From positions 30,950,482 through 31,014,481 of the forward strand of contig NC_067126.1 of assembly GCF_021347895.1 (NCBI RefSeq): a stretch of 64,000 nucleotides of DNA, written 5' to 3'. Positions 29,557-42,515 of the stretch are shown piece after piece; positions within the stretch are counted from its first letter, which is position 1, and every line of letters begins with the position of its first letter. The translations under genes and the position numbers were made by a program. Below the pieces are notes generated by a model. It was not told the origin of the DNA. It saw only the letters and a program-made list of their open reading frames with translations, and searched no databases. The stretch is from Acanthochromis polyacanthus (lineage: Eukaryota; Chordata; Actinopteri; Pomacentridae).

Positions 29557-32500
29557 ATGAAGGACCCTATCAGCACCTGCACTGTGAGTATATATTTTAA
29601 AACAATGAGGGTAGTGTTTGTTTTCAAAATACAATGGAGTAAAGCAGAAAACCGAGTATGCAGATAATATGTAGACAGATCGCACATCTATCACAATCAC
29701 AACTAGCTCTGTCCTGGTTTGAGCTCCGTTGCTTCAGGTGTTTGCTGCCCCACAGCTCAGTCTCACGGAGTTATTCGCTGTCTTTCAGTACAACCAGCTC
29801 TATCAGAATGTGAAACGATACTCAAAGAATGGGGAGCATTTCTGCAAAGAGCTTATGACAGTTTTTCAGCAAAGGTAGGTTCAGTACTGTTATGGATATA
29901 GAGACATTTCCGGATTTCGTTTAACCTGTTACTGCCACATATTCCTCCTTACAGGGCTGAGCTGGAATTGACTTATGCTAAAGGGCTACAAAAACTTGCT
30001 GGCAAACTCATCAGGGCCTCTAAAGGAATGTCAAACAAGTAAGGGACACAGTGCTGAATTTTTAAATGGGTCTATCTTTTTTTGTCTGTCCTGTGTTTAA
30101 CATGACCTCTTCCTGGGACTAATTGTCATGTGGTGAAGGGAAATAATGGCATCATGGGAAATAACATGCACCTGGCAAGTTAGATATGATCAAAACACAG
30201 GCAGGTGTCAGGCTAATTAGCCCAAAGCTCTAACCTTTTCATGCTGGCTCCCCACTCAGTTCCACCTACAGCGCCTGGTGTCATGTGTCAGATGAGATGT
30301 ACTCGAGAGCAGACGCCCACAGGTAGCTTTCAACCCCAGTTCACCTCATAGCTCAACCTGTCCACAGCAAACAAAACAAGGAAATGATAGGGCAATGTGG
30401 AGTTGAACAACGGTGTGACATTCTCATTTCAGATCGTTAGGAAACGCATTTCATCAAGAAGCAATTCTGGAAATACGACAAGTCCTAGAGGAGCATAACA
30501 AGAGGAAGAGGCCTGTGTGTAACTTGTTCTCTTTGTATCAGTCTGTCTCTGTTGTAGCTTCCAGTCACATCATAATGTGTCTCTAACCCTCCTCTGCATT
30601 TTGATAGCTTGACAATGCCATTGAAAGAAATGGAAAGCTTGTTACTGCTAACTGGAGCGAGCAGCTCAAGGTAGGGAATCTTTTTTGTTAAAGGAAAAAA
30701 TGTGTTAGAAATATATAACAAGATAAGAATCAGCTGTGGTGGAATTCTAAATCCATAAAATGGTTGTTTGGCTGTAAGATAATGAGCTACCTACAGTAAT
30801 TGTTATAGTGAGGGCCTTACAGGGTTGTATTATAGATACCTGCATAATGCATTGTCAGGGTTGATATAAGCTTTAATAATGCATAACGCTGTGTTAAAAC
30901 AGTTACAAGCCATTAAAAGTTGGATCACAACACTCTGAGGGATTATAATAGCTTAGAATTTCAGAATTTTTGATGATACATTATGAAGTTGGGTGTAGCC
31001 ATGACGGTGTTATGACCGGCTATAACCACTGTCTCTGCTCATTATAGTGACAGAGAGCACATAATGGTCACAGGACTTTAGAACCTTTACACAAAATAGG
31101 TGCATTTATCATGAGTCACTTTGATGTTACAATCACATCTAAAAGGATATTTGACTGTTGCTATCAAGCCCTGTGCATTATGAAGGCTTCCACAAACCTT
31201 CATGCTGCACACTGAATGTGTCAAACCGCATTACAGTTGTTAAAGGCGAGGCATTCATTGAGAATGTTTTGCAAAATAACATCAGTAACAAATACTCAGG
31301 TAACTAATTTGAATTTGCATAAAGGAACATTAGAATTAATTAATTTATATGACAGATTTTCACAAAGTATATAAATCAATAAATACTTGATTTAATAAAC
31401 AATAAGTTATGATACACTGCTGTACTGTACTGTAAATCTTGTCACAGGCAATATGTTAGATTGCATCCTTTTTTTCTTCAGAAACACCTCACAAGGAAAA
31501 AAATGCTTTACATGAAAGCTGATTGGACACTATGTTTTAAATCTGGCCCACCTTTTTTCACACGCAAAAGTGTTGAATGCAATGTTGTTTATCAATTTAA
31601 TTTTCTTACACCAATAATATTGTCATGTGATTATCTTGATAGCTGAATATCTCATGTTTCTTATGTTTTAAAACAGATAAAAAAGAAACTAGTTGGACTA
31701 ACAAGAGAGCACGAGGCCCTGTTCAACTTTGTGGAAAACAACAGACAAATCTGCACAGAGAAAGAAAAGCAAAAGGTACAAGATACCAAGCTACTATATT
31801 TTCATCACTGCGTACGTTTTCATGATCTGGGAGAGAAAAGTCGCTGGAAAAGCTTTCGGCACAGTCGCTAATGATTTTCTTTTCCACTGTTCTTGGCTGC
31901 AGATGCTTAACAGGCTGACTAAGTCAGCAGAGATGCAGACGCGGGTGGATGAGGAGTACTTTAACATCAACATGGAGGGCCATCAGATGAGACTGAAGTG
32001 GGAAAACACATTGAAAACCTGCTACCAGGTGGGAAAAAATGCTCTGTCATTCTGCACAAATTTAGCTGTTCACTCTTATCAAGAGTGGCTTTTTTGAGTC
32101 ATGCTCAAGGGCATCTTATTGGTGATAAGAGCTGAACCAGTGAGTGTGTAGTTGCAGGAAATGTCTAAAAGCAGTGGGTCAGTTCATCACCCAGATCCTG
32201 TTTGTTGATATTCACAGTCAACATGATGTATTCTGCAACTTATTTCATGCCACATAATCAGAGTTACACACATTATAAAGTGTGCAGCAGGGAACAGCAG
32301 CACAAGGAGAAATAAGGAAAGAGCCTTGTTCAAGGACACCTCAGCAGGACACGAGGCTGCTGCCTCAAACACATGATCCTCCAGTTACTGTGCAGTCATT
32401 CAGACTCGATGGCCTCATTTTCTTCTATGCTTCTTTGTTAATGTTACACCAGGGTTAAATGACAATCATCCAACAAGTGGAGATATGTTAGATTCACCAG

Positions 32501-35500
32501 AGTACATGACATGACCAGGAGGCTGTCTGAAGAGTCTCTTCTTTTCAGATCATACAGGAGCTGGAGAAACAGCGAATTGAAGTTCTGCACAACATTTTGA
32601 ACAGATACATCCTCCACATGTCCGGCTGCGGCCAGACGCTCAAACATGTAAGACATCCCGACCTCCATCCCCGAACACGTGGAATCACTTGCAGGATATG
32701 ATTACAATCTGCATCCCTTCTGCTGCTTCTAGGGTCAAAAACAGATAGAACAGGCCGCCCTAAGGGTGGACGTGGACAAAGACATACGAGAGCTGGTGGA
32801 GGAAAACAGCACCACAGCAGAGGATAACAAAGCAGAGTTTTTGATGACTGATTATTTTGTAAGTCCACATTTCATGATTTGCTTTTTCTGCAGGCAACAA
32901 ACTCATTCAGTCACTCACCCGATAAAAGACAAACCCAGTGGTCTCTGCAGGGGGCATCTTTTTGCATGAGTGTGTTCACTGCAGATACAAGAATCAGCTT
33001 GTAAATTTGGAACAGGGCCTGACATGAATCCTGTACTATGCTCTACTGTGTATTTACTGTTTTAGTAAGCATATTATTGTGCAGTACATTTTAAATAACT
33101 AGCTATAAGGTTTATTTTTTAAAAACATGATGTGTTCTCAATAGAATTATTTCATAAAATGTAAGCATTGTAGAGGAATATGCATGAGCGCAGTGCAATA
33201 TTAGCAATGGAATTGGATTTAAAATTTCCACAAAGCACTCGTGGCCCACGCAAATCTGCAACACAGAGACCCTGCAGCTTTAACAAATACGCCATTAAAT
33301 GTTCGATTTTCAACCAAGACGATGATAGATTTAACATGATAGATCCCTGTTATCTGTGTTCAGGAGGAAGACAGCAAATCCCTGATGGGCAAAGACAGAA
33401 GAAGAGATGCCATCAAGCTCAAACTTGAGCGTCTGGAGGTCTGTATTGCAAAAACAAAGAAAGACTGCGAAGGTAAGTCGGTTTAAACACGTACAAAGAC
33501 TGAGCAGACAGTCCACAAGCGAGGTCATTCATTTTGTCATTCTAATATCAAAATTTTTCTGCAGGAATTGAAAAGCTGATAAAAACATATTCTGAAAATC
33601 CATCTTTTTCCAACCAAAAGAACCTTGAGGAAACTGAACAGCATCTCGATGAGGTAAATAGCGTGCAGAGTGGATGGATATTTGCTTTAAAATTGATAAC
33701 AAATCTGATTTTCTCAAGTGATCGCTAACGTCATTTGCCATCCAGAGTACTCTAAAACTGGACCTTCTCGAGGCCACACACTGCAAGCTCTCTGTGACGC
33801 TGTCTGAACTAGAAGGAAAGCCCAAGTCATTCCACCGATTCAGCAGCAGCATTTTGAAATGGAAAGATAAGGTAAGATGAGTGAGTCACCTACAGACTGC
33901 TTGTGAATTATGTGGTAGCTTATTGGTTTGCATGGAAGGTTTGTGACCGCAGTGTTACTGGTATGAATCATTCAAATTAATGGAAACTATTGAGGTGAGA
34001 AAAAAGAGCACATCAGTGAGGCATTTAAAGAAAAAAACAAGGGCTTTGGTGGAACACTGGACTAATTATACTGGACAGATGAGGGAAAAAGGACAGCATA
34101 ACTGTAAGGTATTCTTCATTTGGTTACTCTATAATTGCTAAATTAACCCTCATGTTGTCCTGCAGGTCAAAATTGACCTGTTTTAAAGTTTGAAAATGTG
34201 GGGAAAAAATATGTTTTCACAGTGAAACTTCTAATGTCCACATTTTCAACATTTTGGGGAAATTTTTGAATATTTTTTGGTGGGAAAAAAAGAAATGTTA
34301 AAAATGTTTCTAAAGAATATTCACAAAAAAATTCTCCAAAATCCAGCGAATTTTAATGGATTTTTTATGTGAATGTTCTTAAAGAAAATACTAGAAGTTT
34401 TACTGATATATATGTAATCACTTTTGATATTTTCAGGATTTTTTTGAAGATTTTTACTTATTTTTTGAAAATATTTACAAGACTTTTCTTGCAAAATTTG
34501 GGGATTTTTTTTTAAAATACATTTTTTAAGGGAAACTTTTAGGGAATTATTGGCATTTTCTTCCAAAAGGTTTTGCAAATTTGGGGAATTTTTGGATTTT
34601 TTTTTCAGACTAGGAAACAATATTTTTTGGTGCCTGTAAATGAGGACAACAGGAGGGTTAAGAAAGCTCTCTATGTAACTAGTGATTGTAAATACATAGA
34701 GCAAATGCAACAAACGTTTTCATCTGTAGCTCAACAACCTCTTCATCTGATCTGATTTTAAAGTAAATGTCATTTCACATTAGGCTATCAGTTCTCTATA
34801 TACAGGAACTCATTTTGGAATCTATTTGATTCAGTTTGCATTTATACCACTACACTAGCATTAGCTGGGCATTTCAAATATTTATCCATTTAGACTTTTC
34901 TGCCAACTTGCTAATTAATTTTAATGCAAACTCAGTATTTAGCATTAAACAGTGCCTCAGGACATTAGGTTATGTCTTCTGCAATAACTAGTTTATTACT
35001 GGTGCAATAAGTCTTCTTAAGACCAGTAACATGCAGAATTGTATATTTCTTTTCCTCCATAAACTTTTTTAAAAACAATAAATTTACACCTTTTCTGCCT
35101 AAGGACTGTGAACATAGTGTCGTCCAGCTGACTCGTCCAGTCAAACTCAGGAGGACACCATGTCGGTCCCGACAGTCACTGAGAGCGTCCATCATTTACA
35201 AAGGACCGGCTCAGTTTGTGGCACAGCAGTCTGTGGAGCCTTCACCAAACATCACCGACCAGGAAACTTCCACAACCGGAGCTGCACAGGAAACAGCAGC
35301 CGTGGAGTGTGACAGCACTGTAAACGGAGTGTCGCCTCACACAGATGACGACGACGGACAGGGTAATTCATTTACAAAGCATTAAATAAGATTTGTTTTA
35401 TAACTGTCACATCTGGGAATGCGTTATAACATTAAAGCGATGAAAAATACTCCACAGATCAAACACCAGAGTTGTGCAGTATAGGAAAATGCAAGGCCCT

Positions 35501-35759
35501 GTACAATTTTACACCTGAACACGATGACGAGTTGACTCTGAAAGAAGGTATGTTGTGACTCAACTGAGATCATTTATATCAACAGTAAAGACCGATAACT
35601 GATAAAATGATTTGTTTCATAGGAGACCTTCTAGATATCTGGGCCAAGGAAGAAAATGGTTGGTGGTTTGGAACTCTTAATGGACAGACAGGCCATTTCC
35701 CATCAACCTATGTGGAAGAGCTGCCTATTCTAGACAGTGTTAAATCATCTGACGCCTGA
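29557..35759 (+). CDS. NOSTRIN: Nostrin, F-BAR and SH3 domain adaptor
   Basis: Membrane-binding adaptor that traffics endothelial nitric-oxide synthase and binds dynamin and N-WASP. Exons: 29557-29583, 29789-29874, 29955-30038, 30260-30322, 30433-30514, 30608-30670, 31677-31775, 31903-32028, 32549-32647, 32733-32858, 33364-33472, 33565-33653, 33746-33871, 35104-35362, 35458-35547, 35623-35759. The join is 554 residues (human about 506). The F-BAR region spans about 1-260 (ELTYAKGLQKLAGKL, RLKWENTLKTCYQ), followed by coiled coil and a long linker. The C-terminal SH3 is at about 488-543 with ALYNF, ENGWWFG and GHFPSTYVEEL. The start MKDPISTC matches the human MRDPLTDC. In-frame ATGs at 29452 and 29488 could extend it, but have no family support. 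The extra length is mostly in exon 14. Confidence 0.94.
30671..31676 (+). other. NOSTRIN intron 6, no gene seen
   Basis: A 1-kb AT-rich intron with several short imperfect inverted motifs around 30.8-31.1 kb. I cannot assign it to an element. Confidence 0.5.
34143..34661. mobile_element. piggyBac-like MITE in NOSTRIN intron 13
   Basis: It is bounded by TTAA at both ends. The left end is TTAACCCTCATGTTGTCCTG and the right end is the matching inverted GGACAACAGGAGGGTTAA. TTAA target sites plus CCCT-type termini indicate piggyBac mobilisation. The interior is A/T-rich homopolymeric sequence with no transposase. The flanking intron parts (33872-34142 and 34662-35103) show nothing else. Confidence 0.85.
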
Positions 35760-36040
35760 TGAGCAGCAAAGACTCACAATGATTTGAGAAGATTCCTAAA
35801 TTCTGCAGTACTAAAACTGCACCCACAAAAAATACTTTGTTTGTGCACCAACAATTTCATTCAATTTAATACACATTTGTCTGCTGACAATAAGGATCCG
35901 ATTTTCTTTCACTGTCCTTCCTCGTTAATCTAAGAATTTATTCTGTATTTGAACTTTTATACCCACATAATTGTTTCCATTATTTATACTACAATGTGTA
36001 CAGACAAACTCAGCGACAGAGTATTTTTAAAAACACATAC

Positions 36041-36046
36041 TTTATT
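36041..36046 (-). terminator. SPC25 candidate poly(A) signal
   Basis: TTTATT on the plus strand reads AATAAA on the SPC25 strand, about 420 bases beyond the SPC25 stop codon. No closer canonical signal was noticed. Confidence 0.5.
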
Positions 36047-36068
36047 ATATCAGTATGAGTGACAGGAA

Positions 36069-36074
36069 AATAAA
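36069..36074 (+). terminator. NOSTRIN candidate poly(A) signal
   Basis: AATAAA on the plus strand, about 310 bases after the NOSTRIN stop codon. If used, the NOSTRIN and SPC25 transcripts would overlap at their 3' ends. Confidence 0.45.
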
Positions 36075-36466
36075 ACTGTTTTACTTCTTCGATATCCCTA
36101 CAGTCTGTAAAATGAGTAACAATGACAAAAAAAATTAAACTGTTTACATCAACATGTGAATGATCATATATTTTTTTAAAAGTGTCGTCCTTTAACTTTG
36201 CACACCAGAAGACATGTTCTCTAAAGGAAGAAGTCCAGGGTTTAAAAAGACATGAAATATGCAGATTCCGGTAATCTGTAACATACCTAAGCTCTCTCAA
36301 TAAAAAGTCTGGACACTTGTTAATTATTGCCAAGAAAAGTGTATTTGAAATTCCGATCCAAGAGTCCGAACAAGGCAGCTGATGTATTTACAGACCTAGA
36401 ATCTCCTTATGATGACTCTCCATGTAATCCCTCTTGCTTTCATTAGTCTGCATTGTAGTGAGAACT

Positions 36467-39400
36467 TCACGGCATGGTGTTGGAGCAGCGAGCCTGAGAG
36501 ATAAACTCCTTTCGGACTTTTGCCAGGAATGCTGGTAAATTGTTGGTCTGCTGAAGCTGGTTTTCCAAGACGGACAGACACTCCAGGGTGGGGTCACTGG
36601 AAACAACTGTGAAAATTCAGGATTTGGGTAAACAGTGTGGAACACATTTAAAAGGATTGTTTCAAGATAAGGTTGACAGTGATTCATGATATAAACATTA
36701 ACAAACACAATGAAAAGACCAAAGTCTGGGCTCCTGCTCTTCAAAAATGGCTTAATAATTTGATCTAGCAGGCAGTTATCAGGCTAGAATAATCAAGTTT
36801 CTTCTTATCCTGCTAACTTGCTCCTTTGAGGATTGAACTGTCAATCCTGGATGCTGAATCCTGAATTACTTAAAGTTAAAGAGCTGCTTCAGTGCCTCAG
36901 ACACAGGTAAAGGTGGATCTGTGCAGGACACAATGAAACCAGAGGATTATCAAGGACCCCTGCAAGGAAACATGGCTTCTTCAACAGGATAGCTACCCAA
37001 AATATACATCTAAAAACACCCAAGAATGGATAAAGACATATTTTGATCATTCTGTCCAGGGCTTCTGTGAGTCAAGAGTACTAATCCAACTGACTATCTA
37101 TAAAAAAAGTTCAAATTTGTAGTTGGAGAGGAAACCCAAACAGGAACAGACCAAGAGGGGAGCCAAAGTAACATTTGAGAAGTGTACAAGTTTCATTAAG
37201 AGCTACAAAAAGGGCTTGGCAGCAGTATGGGATCAAACAGATTTACTACAAATTATTAGACTAAGGATCCCAAAATTCTTGTCTATGCCATTTTAAGTTG
37301 CATTTTCTAAAAGCATCAAAAATCAAATGCAAGTGGATTAATATTAGTAATATCAGTTTGCTAATTTCCTTAAAACACACAAAATTTGCTATTGGAGAAC
37401 ACTGTAGGCTTCTACTATAAATTACATGTGAGTGTAACTTACTCTGGTATGATCCATTTTCTGTAATCCCCATCGTGATAACATAAGCGCTGTCCTGCTT
37501 AGAAGGGTTGATGTTCCGGAAAACAAACTGCAACTTTTTACCTTTAAGAGGGTAACAAACACATTTTGTAAGTTTTCTGGGCATGTTTTCTTTATCTGGA
37601 GTCAAAACCAGGGAGCTGCTCCAGGAAACAGGTTTGATAAACTCTGAAATGAACATTTTAAATTCTTAATGAGCAAACACTAAGACACAAAAAGGCTTTT
37701 CAGTATCAGAACAGCTGATGAGGGTTAGTTCAGTCAAGTCAGAGTATGTTCCCTCTGAGTTACGAGTGTGAAGAGGGGAATCTGACGTTACAATTCACCA
37801 TGGCAACAGGAAAATGCATAGCAGAGCCTCCATTTTAATGTACTGGAGATAAAAATAATGTCTGACTGTGCCCATTTTATTGAGTGTCCTTCATCCATTT
37901 ATCGGACTGAAATTTATTTTATAATTGCTACAATAGTGGATCCCTAATTGTTGTTGCAATAAATTTCTAACTGCATTTCTTTAGCTGTATCCATGATGTT
38001 GGAAGCAGAAGATTAAATCAAACAGATAAGGCACTAATTTTTATAGAACTATGGCTGTAGTCTCATCATGTAACCATGTAGGTGCTTTAAAGAACTGAAA
38101 AAAATGCATAATTTTAAACTGAGTGAACATTTTATGTCTATTTACATTGAAGTGCACTTATTCAACAGCATTTAATGACCGTATGATCAAATTTTATGCA
38201 AACAATATTCCAAACTGTATTCTTAACCCATGTTTAGTTTTGCTTGAGTATTTTTAGCTGCTCACTCAGGATCTCTGGATTTTTCTTGCTGTCACTTTGA
38301 AAATTTCCCCTTGTGGGACTAATAAAAGATATTCCATTCTCTATTAAAATTATCTCCAATATGACATAACTAAGCCAAAGAATGTTCCACCAATCACAGC
38401 ATGGGAAGTCATTATTCATAGATGAATGTTTTATCCAAATATTAGTGTTGAACTCGGTACACAGAGTGTGAGTATAAAGACAGAGATAGTAGTTTCTCTT
38501 ACACCAACGATAATAGACCAGTCATTGAAAAGATAACTTTAGTCAAGGTAGGCTGTGGCTAAGAACTGATATCCAACTGGGATTTTGATCTTCTCACCAA
38601 ATGTAAACTTTGCAAACTAATGCAATCTCATATGAGCTTTGATATCTAGTGTATGCATAAGGAAATGAGACACTGTGTCTGACAGCTCCTTCAGACTTGG
38701 CAGTTAAACTGAAGAGAAAGAAAGAGGTTTTGTGGAATAAAAGTTATCAGTGGGCAAGTTAGGTTGACTCTATTTCTGGAAGTGAAAATGTCCCCATCTC
38801 AGAGTTAACAAACTCAGAGTTTTCACTAATTATATCCCAGGAGCTTTTATTTTTTTGTAATAAGTTATACGGTAGTTACTTTTATGCATGTGACAAAGAT
38901 GTGACAGTTCTGTGACATTCTCTTTTCCTTTCTAATCTGGTACACCAGACCCTGCTCAAGTAATAATACTTACCCCAGCCTCCACATCATTGAACTCTGA
39001 CTGGTACAACAATTATTTCTGACTAAACCACTTCGACGCTGGAGTCGTAAAAATTCAATGCAGTGCTATAATAGGCGCTTTCTTGCTTCTTCTTTTTTTT
39101 TTACCTCATTTATATTTGCTCTAGTTTTTGGCATTGAAAGCCACATAAGACAGAATTCCCAGAAACACAAACAAGGATTTAAACTAAAAGCCTACAAGCT
39201 TCAGGCAAGAGGTACACCAGGGCAGAAAACCGTCTAAGCTCTAAGCAAGATTGCAACTTGGAAAATCCCAATGATAATTTCTATTAATGTACAAAACACT
39301 GGTGGATATTACAAGCAGGAGGACTGAATAAAAGTACTTTATACAGAAATATATGTGTTTGGCATACCTTTGTCCTGTTCAGTTTTGCCAAGGATTGTTC

Positions 39401-40929
39401 GTATCTCCATCCCCAAATGATCGTGAAAGACCCCTCTGGCTTTCTGAAGGTTCCTCAGTCTATCTTTGTTGGCTTTGTTTTGAGACTCAATTACTGTGAA
39501 GGGAAAAAAATAAACAAATGCGGAGGTCAAGTACTAAAACCATTGTATGCTTTAGTCACAAATTTACGTTTGCGATATGCCATCAGCTCAATTTTCAAAC
39601 ATATTCTTACACTCTGTTCTCTTGGCTTGTTCTTCTTTCAGTTTCTCAATCTTCTGGATGATGTCCTCTTTCTGCATCTCCTTCTCTTGAATCTCAGATA
39701 TCATTTCAGATATGGCCTGCCGTTTGCCCTTCAATGACACTTTTTTTTGTTCCAAGTCTAGGGGATAAAGATTGCATCAGTCCAAGCACATCCTGACACA
39801 GCACAATGAAACTGCTTGTTATCTTCTTATCACAAAAGTGCCAAAACAATAATACAGATAGGAATAATGACGATATGTGGCATTCATATACAAGACAGCT
39901 ACAACTGAACGGCATGGCATGTAGGTTGAGTACTAAAGCAGAAACTCACCTTTTCTGAATGTCTGTATTGTGTCAAACAGCATCTCATCATCCTTAAACT
40001 TTTTTAAACATGTATCTGCATAAAAGAAAATATATATATCAATAAATAAGCATTCAAATCAGCTAAATCTAGCATTAAGAACAACTGCAAACTATACTTA
40101 AACTGTATGTGAATGATAATCCACCTGGTCCTCATTCCTGATTTCCTGGGCCATTCTCAGTATCATAAAATACTCCCAAAATACAATGCCACACTGTAAA
40201 TATTTGGTTTTAGGTTAAAAGAAAAAGAATTTAAAGCAAGGCACTACTCATATCATACCAGAACTGTTAGACTAACAGATTTAGCTTCAAACAGTATTGT
40301 TGAATCACATTTTTAAAAAATCGTGTCATACATTTGTTGACATATTATTCCTGTTTCATGAAAGAACTTTTCAAGCTGTACTTTACAATGAGAGAGTTAT
40401 CCGCACTCTTTTGAGTAGTTGTGAATGACACTAGGTAAGGAGGTTTTTTTTTTTTTTTTTAAATAATTCCAAATCCCAGCCTACTGCGGCCTGAAAAACC
40501 TAGCTAACAGAGGACATGTGGATTCAAGAAGGCTTGCATACACATACGTTACATTACAATTTAAACATGATAAATATACCATTCATGAGTTTTCTTAATA
40601 TGAATTGCCCGATTAACAGTAAGGGTTAAAAATACTATTGGAAAAAGTACTCCTTACAATATTATGCAGTAAAATACAACAGGGACAAGCTACAGTGCTC
40701 CACATTTGAAAGGCTTAACCAGCTTAGTTCAAAAAACAAGGTTGGGAAACATACAGACGCAGAATATCTGAAACTTACCAAATGCTGAGCTCACAAACTG
40801 ACTGTGAGACTCGGGCAATTCAACAGTCGTGTCGATTACTTTTGCATATGTTTCAAGATGTTTTTTGTGGGTCTCCTCCAATGTACTGGTGAACTTAACA
40901 CTCATGTTTGGGTCAGTAATGGACATCAT
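36467..40929 (-). CDS. SPC25: Kinetochore protein Spc25
   Basis: Subunit of the Ndc80 complex. It pairs with Spc24 to anchor Ndc80 to the inner kinetochore during chromosome segregation. Exons on the minus strand: 40929-40779, 40015-39950, 39757-39611, 39493-39368, 37541-37443, 36606-36467. The join gives 242 residues (human about 224). The N-terminal two-thirds is coiled coil, for example ISEMIQEKE-type heptads in exon 3. The C-terminal globular domain includes KKLQFVFRNINP and ends NNLPAFLAKVRKEF, matching the human order. The donor of exon 3 must be GTAAGA at 39610. An overlapping GTGTAAG option two bases earlier breaks the frame. The ATG is doubled (40929 and 40926). A non-coding 5' exon is implied by the acceptor at 40947-40948, but I did not locate it. 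N-terminal residues are poorly conserved, so identity rests on the C-terminus and context. Confidence 0.9.
36960..37240 (+). mobile_element. Tc1-like transposase relic in SPC25 intron 5
   Basis: A plus-strand reading gives QDSYPKYTSKNTQEWIK, the degenerate form of the QDNDPKHTSK motif around the second catalytic Asp of Tc1 transposases. Further downstream, in another phase, comes FIKSYKKGLAAV, like the C-terminal tail. Stops and frameshifts separate them. No terminal repeats were recognised. Confidence 0.6.
37542..39367 (-). other. SPC25 intron 4, no gene seen
   Basis: A 1.8-kb AT-rich intron between the last coiled-coil exon and the first exon of the globular domain. No repeat or exon could be supported. 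Confidence 0.5.
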
Positions 40930-40963
40930 GATGTTCTGATATGAATCTGTGTAAAAAAAAAAA

Positions 40964-40970
40964 AGAGAAA

Positions 40971-41006
<36 letters not shown>

Positions 41007-41009
41007 AAA
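40964..41009. repeat. GAAA microsatellite adjoining the first SPC25 coding exon
   Basis: About eleven GAAA units on the plus strand follow a 12-base A run. On the SPC25 strand this reads as a TTTC repeat and T run leading directly to the ACACAG acceptor of the first coding exon. Confidence 0.92.
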
Positions 41010-42515
41010 GCATCATGTTTATTGTACGGACTTCAATAAAATAAATCATTTGGCAGTGTGCTTGACCAAAAAATTGTTTGCATACTGTAATCAGGCATGT
41101 CTTTTAGGATAGTTGTAGGCAAAACTATAGTAGTGTTTCCAATGCCTATGTAGATCCTCAGTCATCCAGGTCATGGTTATAAGCTGTCTCTCTCTGTCCC
41201 AGGTATAATTACGCAGAGGCGTAAAGATATTGCTCCAAAGGATGGCAACTTTTTGGCAGAACACTGTCTAAACAGTCCGAATTGTGTACAGCCTTCCGTA
41301 TGTTAACGTAGCTAATTTAAAGTGAAGAAAAACGTTAGATTTAGATTGACAGCTCATGTACGACAGTGATGTACTGTCACTGCATACAATCAATGGTAAC
41401 CAGGACTAAAGTACGAAAACAGCGACACTGGCTAACTTCAAATTATGAGCTCAGCTAGCAACATTAGCATGCTAACGTTAGCAAGGAAACATTAGCTAGT
41501 TAGCTGTAAGTGTGCTTGCCCAAAATTTACGTTAGGTCTGGCAGCAATGAAACTAAGGACTTCTTAACAAGCGGACAATGGTGCTGCTAGTTCATTTAAG
41601 TTTGCATTCAGTACGCACATGTTTCACGTCGCAGCCGGCGGACAACTCCTGTTTCTACTGACTGGGTCGTTATTTTCAAAAATCCGCGGTTCGAACACAG
41701 GGAGGCGGGCACTGACAACAGGAAATGACATCTTACTATTTTACTTCCGTGTAAACATTGGCTAATAACGTTTTTTTATCATCCTTGTTCATATCTTAGA
41801 GGTGCTAAGTTGCCAGTGTATGTTTTCTGCCTACATATTAAATAGCATATTCGTTTATTATATTCTGCAGTATGTTTAAATTCATATTTATACATCTCTG
41901 CTTTTGTTGCAGCTTTATTCCACCTTGTGGCCACTTTGAGGAACTTCAGATGTTCTCAACTAAACTGCTCAGCAGCATCCAGCCCAAACCCTGCACAGTA
42001 AAAATATATCATTGCCAGTACTCTGTGTGCAAGTTCTCAGATTCCTGTAGTTTCAACATGGGAAGAAAACTCAGTAGTGCTAGATGAACTCAGTAAACTC
42101 TGCTGTGGATGCCAGATGGGCTGTGTTTTTCAGATACAGTATTATGGTAAGCCCATTTTGTTGCTATGCTCACTGAGAATGAGAATATTAATGAGGCTGA
42201 AAAGATCCAGGTTGTTACGTGGGTCTCTTTTCGTGTGTTCAATGGCTAATATTTAACAATCGTAAAAGCAATGTTCTGTGAAACATCTAATGGCTACACA
42301 GTCAGGATGTAAACAGTTTTGTAACATGTCTTAAAATGCTGAGCTCTGATAGCTTGGGAACACATTGTTTGATTCCTTATGGGTTCAATCTGAAGGTCTT
42401 GCAGTTGTTGCCATGGCTTTGTTGAATGATTTATGGTGCCAGGTTGGGATATAAAGCGATCATGCTGCTTTGACTGGGGCAGTAGAAGCAGTTGTGCACA
42501 CAGAAAGGGAGCCAG
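41010..42515. other. SPC25-G6PC2 divergent intergenic region
   Basis: The interval holds the SPC25 promoter side (about 41600-41750, GC-richer, with GGAGGCGGGCACTG) and the G6PC2 promoter side near 42450. Between 41750 and 42400 I see no gene. A short frame at 41872-42087 has no recognisable similarity. Confidence 0.55.
42450..42455 (+). promoter_or_regulatory. TATA box of G6PC2
   Basis: TATAAA sits 66 bases upstream of the G6PC2 start codon, in GGGATATAAAGCG. This leaves room for a start site about 30 bases downstream and a short leader. Mammalian G6PC-family promoters are TATA-containing and similarly compact. Confidence 0.6.

Noticed and set aside
34321..34713. 130-residue Lys/Asn-rich minus-strand frame
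   Set aside because: It lies within the AT-rich interior of the TTAA-flanked MITE.
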